Shown: positions 8,786-12,004 of the stretch, one piece after another | Position numbering within the stretch: position 1 is the first letter of the stretch | How the letters are laid out: each line of letters starts with the position of its first letter | NCBI GenBank assembly: GCA_900553015.1 | Contig: USBY01000033.1 | Coordinates: 1-12,004 of the forward strand | From: an uncultured Clostridium sp. | GTDB lineage: Bacteria > Bacillota > Clostridia > TANB77 > CAG-508 | Length of the DNA: 12,004 nucleotides | Direction: 5' to 3' | Position numbers and translations under genes: made by a program | The notes under the pieces: model-generated | The model's database searches: none | What the model was told of the DNA's origin: nothing | Seen by the model: the letters and a program-made list of their open reading frames with translations, nothing else

Positions 8786-8797
8786 AATATGGATTTT

Positions 8798-8833
8798 AAG
8801 GGATTTGGGGACGTTCTTCGAATCCCTTTTTTT
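8798..8833 (+). terminator. gdpP terminator built around dispersed element copy 3
   Basis: AAGGGATT (8798-8805) pairs with AATCCCTT (8821-8828) around a 15-base loop, followed by seven T (8827-8833). The left arm and loop include GGGATTTGGGGACGTT (8800-8815), the same 16 bases found inverted at 656-671. So the mobile-looking element appears to serve as the transcription terminator of gdpP. Confidence 0.75.
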
Positions 8834-8885
8834 GTTATAGAAAATAAGTTACATTAATTTTGTTTTGCAGTTGATATACAACAAA

Positions 8886-8914
8886 TTGACAAATTATGTA
8901 AAGTGAACTATAAT
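8886..8914 (+). promoter_or_regulatory. Perfect consensus sigma-A promoter
   Basis: TTGACA (8886-8891) and TATAAT (8909-8914) lie exactly 17 bases apart, a full match to the housekeeping promoter consensus. Transcription would start near 8921, about 36 bases before the ATG at 8957. It predicts strong constitutive expression of the small membrane protein. Confidence 0.9.
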
Positions 8915-8956
8915 TAATATGTTATGTGTTGTTGGTATCCTAAGGAGGGAAATTTT

Positions 8957-9160
8957 ATGCTAGAATTATTTGTCATCATTGTGTTTTTCCTGTTAGTTTC
9001 TTTAGCATTTCTACCATATTTGGCAGTTATACTTTGGGTTCTCCAAATAGGTAATGAAATGGACAATGCAGTGTCAAAAAAGGAACGGTTTAAAGGATAT
9101 TTCTACATAGTTCTATTAATTGTAGGAATGCTTGTACATGTTTGGTTAGTTTACTATTAG
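8957..9160 (+). CDS. Small two-helix membrane protein, 67 residues, unknown
   Basis: I do not recognise this family. The protein begins MLELFVIIVFF and has two hydrophobic stretches, about residues 3-30 and 48-65, separated by a charged loop (NEMDNAVSKKERFKGY) and ending in VWLVYY. It should be a helical hairpin in the membrane. The frame also has an ATG at 8924, but the start at 8957 is preferred. AAGGAGGG (8942-8949) lies 7 bases before it, and the predicted transcript begins near 8921, leaving no leader for the earlier start. It has its own perfect promoter and a hairpin terminator, so it is a single-gene unit. A regulatory or stress-related membrane peptide is possible, but unsupported. 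Confidence 0.72.
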   Translation: MLELFVIIVFFLLVSLAFLPYLAVILWVLQIGNEMDNAVSKKERFKGYFYIVLLIVGMLVHVWLVYY

Positions 9161-9196
9161 TGGACTAACAAAGATTATTTGTTTTTTACAACACAG

Positions 9197-9231
9197 AACT
9201 GGAAGCCTCCTCGTGGAGGTCTTTTTCAGTT
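9197..9231 (+). terminator. Terminator of the small membrane protein gene
   Basis: CCTCC (9206-9210) and GGAGG (9215-9219) form a GC-rich stem with the tetraloop TCGT, followed by TCTTTTT. Outer arms AACTG (9197-9201) and CAGTT (9227-9231) can extend the structure. Confidence 0.8.
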
Positions 9232-9326
9232 ATAGAGCTATAGATATGCGATGTTTCTGCAATGAAAGTATACATAAAGTAATTGCGAGATATGCACATG
9301 GCATTTTTGCTAATAGCTCTTTACTG
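9227..9326. other. Structured intergenic segment with long-range inverted repeat
   Basis: AGAGCTAT (9234-9241) is complementary to ATAGCTCT (9313-9320), and the pairing can be extended outward by CAG/CTG with a mismatch and a bulged T. Within it, GCAAT (9259-9263) is complementary to ATTGC (9282-9286), and AGATATGC occurs twice in direct orientation (9242-9249 and 9288-9295). No gene is convincing on either strand. It could be a structured RNA or part of the adjacent DnaA-binding site. Confidence 0.35.
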
Positions 9327-9363
9327 GTTAAAAAATAAGGAATTTTTCTTGTTGATAAAAATA

Positions 9364-9468
9364 TGTGGAAATTGTGGAATACACAAAAGTTATGTGGATA
9401 AAAAATAGGTGGATAACACGAAACTGTTAATATAAAAGGGTGGATAATGTGGATAACTATGTGGATAA
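9364..9468. other. DnaA-box cluster (candidate oriC or DnaA-binding control site)
   Basis: The DnaA box TTATCCACA appears as its complement TGTGGATAA. Perfect copies are at 9393-9401, 9448-9456 and 9460-9468. Single-mismatch copies GGTGGATAA are at 9408-9416 and 9439-9447, and weaker forms TGTGGAAAT and TGTGGAATA at 9364-9372 and 9373-9381. All have the same orientation, and boxes at 9439 and 9448 abut. Three perfect 9-mers in 76 bases are far beyond chance even in AT-rich DNA. DnaA is the replication initiator, so this is an origin, or a site that titrates or regulates DnaA. No dnaA or dnaN gene lies in the window. Confidence 0.8.
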
Positions 9469-9480
9469 TCACAAAATAGA

Positions 9481-9580
9481 CATAAAAACAACAAAAAACT
9501 ACAAAAATTGATAAAATATTAAAATTATAAATTTAATATAAAAATATTTGAAAAAAAAATTAATATATGTTACTATGTAA
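9481..9580. other. Extreme AT tract next to DnaA boxes (possible unwinding element)
   Basis: Only 10 of these 100 bases are G or C, and 9511-9549 contain none. The tract directly follows the last DnaA box, the arrangement expected for a DNA unwinding element of a bacterial origin. It also contains the promoter of the next small gene, so part of the AT richness may reflect that. Confidence 0.5.
9548..9576 (+). promoter_or_regulatory. Likely promoter of the 61-codon charged protein
   Basis: TTGAAA (9548-9553) and TACTAT (9571-9576) are spaced 17 bases apart. The predicted start near 9583 lies only a few bases before the ribosome binding site GAGGTGA (9587-9593). The surrounding DNA is very AT-rich, which raises the chance of a false match. 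Confidence 0.55.
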
Positions 9581-9597
9581 AAAAACGAGGTGATAAT

Positions 9598-9783
9598 ATG
9601 TCAGATGATAGAAAAATAGAAGTTATAAATGGAAATGGGGATGATTTAGAAATATCACCAGTATATGACCATTTAGATATTGAAAAACCAAATACAGAGA
9701 AAAAGAAAGAAATAGTTATACCAAAGGAAAAGAAAAAAGAAGATAAGGATGTAGAAGAAAAAGATACTGATGAAGAAGAATAG
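9598..9783 (+). CDS. Small highly charged protein, 61 residues, unknown
   Basis: No family is recognised with certainty. The first half, 'RKIEVINGNGDDLEISPVYDH' in part, looks like a short folded segment of beta-strand character. The second half is almost entirely Lys, Glu and Asp, ending KDTDEEE, and should be disordered. There is no signal peptide or membrane segment, so it is probably cytoplasmic. The ATG has GAGGTGATA just upstream, a promoter match lies at 9548-9576, and a strong hairpin terminator begins at the stop codon, so it is a real single-gene unit. Its position next to the DnaA-box cluster is striking but gives no proof of a replication role. Confidence 0.75.
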   Translation: MSDDRKIEVINGNGDDLEISPVYDHLDIEKPNTEKKKEIVIPKEKKKEDKDVEEKDTDEEE

Positions 9784-9816
9784 GCAACATTGCATTAAAT
9801 GTTGCCATATTTTTTT
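9783..9816 (+). terminator. Terminator of the charged-protein gene
   Basis: GGCAACATT (9783-9791) pairs perfectly with AATGTTGCC (9798-9806) around a 6-base loop, followed by ATA and seven T (9810-9816). The left arm starts on the last base of the stop codon. Confidence 0.9.
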
Positions 9817-9906
9817 GCTTTTATGATAATATAGCTTTATAAAGACTGAAAAATAGGTAGAAATCATGGATTGTAAAAATTAATTTTAGTTTTTAAGCTT
9901 AAAGTA

Positions 9907-9935
9907 TTGACAGTTACTGACAAAAATGTTATTAT
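9907..9935 (+). promoter_or_regulatory. Promoter of the tRNA-Arg gene
   Basis: TTGACA (9907-9912) and TATTAT (9930-9935) are 17 bases apart, putting the start near 9942, about 13 bases before the mature tRNA. Confidence 0.75.
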
Positions 9936-9954
9936 ATATCTTGTCCGAAGAAAT

Positions 9955-10031
9955 GGGTCAGTAGCTCAGTTGGATAGAGCATTGGCCTTCTAAGCCAAGG
10001 GTCGGGGGTTCGAATCCCTCCTGGCTCACCA
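9955..10031 (+). tRNA. tRNA-Arg (anticodon UCU)
   Basis: This 77-base gene folds as a standard cloverleaf. The acceptor arm GGGTCAG pairs with CTGGCTC (two wobble pairs), the D stem is GCTC/GAGC, and the anticodon stem is TTGGC/GCCAA. The loop CTTCTAA has anticodon TCT at 9989-9991. The T arm is GGGGG, TTCGAAT, CCCTC. CCA is encoded at 10029-10031. It reads AGA and AGG, the main arginine codons in this AT-rich genome. Confidence 0.97.
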
Positions 10032-10040
10032 TTTTGGGAA

Positions 10041-10087
10041 AACCATACAAGTATTGAATATCAATATTTTGTATGGTTATTTTTTTT
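10041..10087 (+). terminator. Terminator of the tRNA-Arg gene
   Basis: AACCATACAA (10041-10050) pairs with TTGTATGGTT (10069-10078), with an inner stem TATTGA/TCAATA closing a 3-base loop, followed by eight T (10080-10087). Confidence 0.92.
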
Positions 10088-10168
10088 CAAAGAATCCAAT
10101 AAGTGTGCAATAGAAATTTAAATCATAAAATTTAAATTATTGAATAAAACAGAAAGAAGAGGTAGTAA

Positions 10169-10753
10169 ATGGAATTAACAGAAGAAGAAGCACTAAATTT
10201 ATTAAATAATTTTAAAAATACAGTAAAAGACACAACTTGGATTGAACATTCAATTTGTGTAGGAAATACAGCAGGTAGAATTGCAGAGAAATTAAACTTA
10301 GATAAAGAAAAAGCAAAAGTCTGTGGGTATATTCATGATATAGGTAAAGGAACAGCTGAATTTGAAAATCATCCAATGCAAGGATATAAGTATATAAAAA
10401 GTCTAGGATATGAAGATGAGTATGCTAATATTTGTTTGACACATTCGTATTTAAATAATGATATAAATTGTGTAGCAGCTGAGATGCATTCAAAAGATAT
10501 AAACTTTATAGAAGACTTTATAACAAAGCATGAATATACAATTTATGATAAATTAATAACATTATGTGATTTGCTTTCTACGAAGGTGAATGTAACAATA
10601 GAAAAAAGATTAATAGATATATATGATAGACGAGGAATACATAAAAATACAGTATACCATCTTAGAGAAGCACAAAAACTAAAGAAGGAATTTGATGAAA
10701 TGTTAGGATATAGTGTATATAAATTATTTCCTGAAATAATAGAAAATTTATAA
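10169..10753 (+). CDS. HD-domain metal-dependent phosphohydrolase
   Basis: This 194-residue protein has the HD superfamily signature: His27 in 'TWIEHSICV', His56-Asp57 in 'GYIHDIGKG', further His68 and His92, and a late Asp134 in 'LCDLLS'. Such residues bind one or two metal ions and hydrolyse phosphate esters, often of nucleotides. There is no signal peptide or membrane segment. The ATG is preceded by AAGAGG with a 6-base gap. It stands alone between the tRNA-Arg terminator and a secreted protein, so context does not reveal the substrate. It resembles small HD proteins annotated as HDIG or YqeK-like, but I would not assign a specific reaction. Confidence 0.82.
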   Translation: MELTEEEALNLLNNFKNTVKDTTWIEHSICVGNTAGRIAEKLNLDKEKAKVCGYIHDIGKGTAEFENHPMQGYKYIKSLGYEDEYANICLTHSYLNNDINCVAAEMHSKDINFIEDFITKHEYTIYDKLITLCDLLSTKVNVTIEKRLIDIYDRRGIHKNTVYHLREAQKLKKEFDEMLGYSVYKLFPEIIENL

Positions 10754-10982
10754 TTTAAAATTAAAAGTTGGTTTGTTTTTATCAAAAAATTTGAAAAATA
10801 AATAAGATTATCCTAACAGATATTAGTAATGAGCAAATAATTATAGAATTGAAAAAATAAAATCGACATTTATTTACAAAAAATTAAAACTTTTCATGAA
10901 TAAAAAGCATATAAAAAACGACATAATAATAGTAAACATATTAAAATTTAGAAAATATGCAATTATTTATGAGGAGGAAAAG
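10754..10982. other. AT-rich intergenic spacer, nothing firm
   Basis: I see no convincing terminator or promoter in this 229-base spacer. The frame of the downstream gene is open back to an ATG at 10896, but that stretch is Lys/Ile/Asn-rich, lacks a good ribosome binding site, and would put 29 residues before an obvious signal peptide. Confidence 0.5.
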
Positions 10983-11885
10983 ATGAAAAGTAAATTTTAT
11001 ATAAAAGCTTTATTAATAATATTATTGGCTGTTTCTTTAATAACTATACCAAATATAAGTAATGCTACAGAAAGAACAGCTAATGATGAAAGCACTCTAA
11101 CAAGTGCAATAGCAAGTGCTACAGATGGTGATGTTATTAATTTATCTCAGGATATTACAATAACAGCTCCAATTGAAGTTTCTGGTAAATCAATAACTAT
11201 AAATGGTAATGGTCATAGTATTATTGCTGGGTATACAGGAACATCCGGAAATAAAACAATTTTATCAGCAGTTTCAACTGGAAGTGTTATTAAATTAAAA
11301 AATATTACATTAAAGAATAGCCCTAAATATGGTGTACAAGCATATGATGGTGGAAAAGTAATTTTAAATCAGGTTACTCTTTCTAACAATGCATATGGTG
11401 GAGTTTTAATAAATGGAGGAACTGCAGAAGTTATTAATTTATCATTGATAGGAAATAAGACAGGTATAGAGATTTCAAAATCTAAATCTATAACATCTAA
11501 TAATGAGCCAACATTAATAATGAATGGTAAATTAACTTCTGATGCAACAGATAATGTTATATATTTAGCAAATGATCCAAATGATAATACTACTAAATTT
11601 GTTATAGAAAATACTGATAATACAGAAAATAAAATTTTAGCGAGTGGAAATAAAGTTGTAGTAACAGATGTAAATAATAATATTTTATACACGAGCAATG
11701 AGACAACAAAGCAAATAGATGTTGAGGATTATGAAGAAAATCATCCAGAAACAGAAGAAAATAATACGATTGAAAACGATAAAGTAGAAAATCCACATAC
11801 AGGAGATTCAATTTTAGGATATGTTGCAACAGGAATAATAGCTGTAATGGGAATTGCAATTTTAACAAAGAGAAATAATAAATAA
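10983..11885 (+). CDS. Secreted beta-helix surface protein with NPHTG sorting signal
   Basis: This 300-residue protein has a signal peptide (MKSKFYIKALLIILLAVSL, likely cut after SNA near residue 27). Next comes a region of short beta-strand repeats typical of right-handed parallel beta-helix (pectate-lyase-like) proteins, such as 'SIT INGNGHSI', 'KLKNITLKNS' and 'VILNQVTLSNNAYGGVLI'. An acidic Asn/Glu linker follows, and the C-terminus has NPHTG, a hydrophobic helix and the basic RNNK end. That is the form of a sortase substrate with a variant motif (NPxTG in place of LPxTG). It should be wall-anchored and may bind or modify polysaccharide; no catalytic residues can be named. The start at 10983 is chosen over an in-frame ATG at 10896 because GAGGAGG lies just upstream and the signal peptide begins there. 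Confidence 0.82.
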   Translation: MKSKFYIKALLIILLAVSLITIPNISNATERTANDESTLTSAIASATDGDVINLSQDITITAPIEVSGKSITINGNGHSIIAGYTGTSGNKTILSAVSTGSVIKLKNITLKNSPKYGVQAYDGGKVILNQVTLSNNAYGGVLINGGTAEVINLSLIGNKTGIEISKSKSITSNNEPTLIMNGKLTSDATDNVIYLANDPNDNTTKFVIENTDNTENKILASGNKVVVTDVNNNILYTSNETTKQIDVEDYEENHPETEENNTIENDKVENPHTGDSILGYVATGIIAVMGIAILTKRNNK

Positions 11886-11890
11886 TAGAA

Positions 11891-11927
11891 AAATAAGGTG
11901 GAAATAAAATTTCCATCTTATTTTTTA
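11891..11927. terminator. Bidirectional terminator between convergent genes
   Basis: AAATAAGGTGGAAA (11891-11904) pairs with TTTCCATCTTATTT (11910-11923) with one G-T wobble and a 5-base loop. A T run continues to 11926 on the right, and A bases lie on the left, so it can also end the minus-strand gene at the right edge. Confidence 0.8.
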
Positions 11928-11938
11928 TATAGTAAATA

Positions 11939-12004
11939 TTATTCAGCAGTAATGACATCTGTATCAATAACTATATCTGGTTCAAGCAAAAATGTACGTT
12001 CAAA
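11939..12004 (-). CDS. C-terminal 21 residues of a minus-strand gene, unknown
   Basis: On the minus strand an open frame runs from the window edge and ends with TAA at 11939-11941, giving FERTFLLEPD then IVIDTDVITAE. It ends 12 bases past the hairpin at 11891-11927, as expected for a real 3' end converging on the surface-protein gene. The segment is too short to identify. Confidence 0.45.
   Translation of the reverse strand, partial: FERTFLLEPDIVIDTDVITAE

Noticed and set aside
8924..8956. Upstream ATG for the small membrane protein
   Set aside because: It lies only about 3 bases after the predicted transcript start and has no ribosome binding site, while 8957 has a strong one.
9393..9468. 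CRISPR array suggested by repeated GTGGATAA
   Set aside because: Units are only 9 bases, spacing is irregular (9 to 31 bases), and they match the DnaA box.
9230..9472. Minus-strand frame of 80 codons across the DnaA boxes
   Set aside because: It reads through repeated TTATCCACA motifs, lacks a good ribosome binding site, and its composition follows from the DNA repeats.
10114..10138. Repeated AATTTAAAT upstream of the HD gene
   Set aside because: Simple AT sequence of a kind common in this window; no operator or terminator features.

Overview
The window is AT-rich and looks like the chromosome of a spore-forming, low-GC member of the Bacillota (Clostridia). The evidence is strong AGGAGG ribosome binding sites, consensus housekeeping (sigma-A type) promoters, a sleB-ypeB spore-germination pair, gdpP, Gram-positive style surface proteins, and GTG and TTG starts. 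An uncultured gut clostridium would fit, but nothing here fixes the genus.

Layout. At 1-548 is the 3' end of a large surface protein with a DUF11-like domain and a C-terminal membrane tail. It meets mgtA (695-3313, minus) head-on across a perfect palindromic terminator. A MurG/UgtP-type glycosyltransferase (3381-4508, minus) lies upstream of mgtA and probably shares its transcript. A 144-base divergent spacer carries a sigma-G-like promoter and leads to sleB (4653-5126) and ypeB (5138-6529), which are translationally coupled. After a hairpin terminator and a clean promoter comes gdpP (6779-8785), a c-di-AMP phosphodiesterase. Next is a 67-codon membrane protein (8957-9160) behind a perfect TTGACA-17-TATAAT promoter.

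The gap at 9161-9597 is the most unusual part. It holds a long-range inverted repeat, then a tight array of DnaA boxes all on one strand (three perfect TGTGGATAA, two with one mismatch, two weaker), then about 100 bases at 10% GC. This looks like a replication origin or a DnaA-binding control site. A 61-codon, highly charged protein (9598-9783) follows, then tRNA-Arg(UCU) (9955-10031), an HD-domain phosphohydrolase (10169-10753), a secreted beta-helix protein with an NPHTG sorting tail (10983-11885), and the last 21 codons of a minus-strand gene at the right edge.

Themes. Two genes serve spore cortex lysis, one c-di-AMP turnover, one Mg2+ import, one membrane glycolipid synthesis, and two encode surface proteins. 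A short GGGACG-type dispersed element sits in three intergenic gaps. No phage, insertion sequence or CRISPR array is visible.
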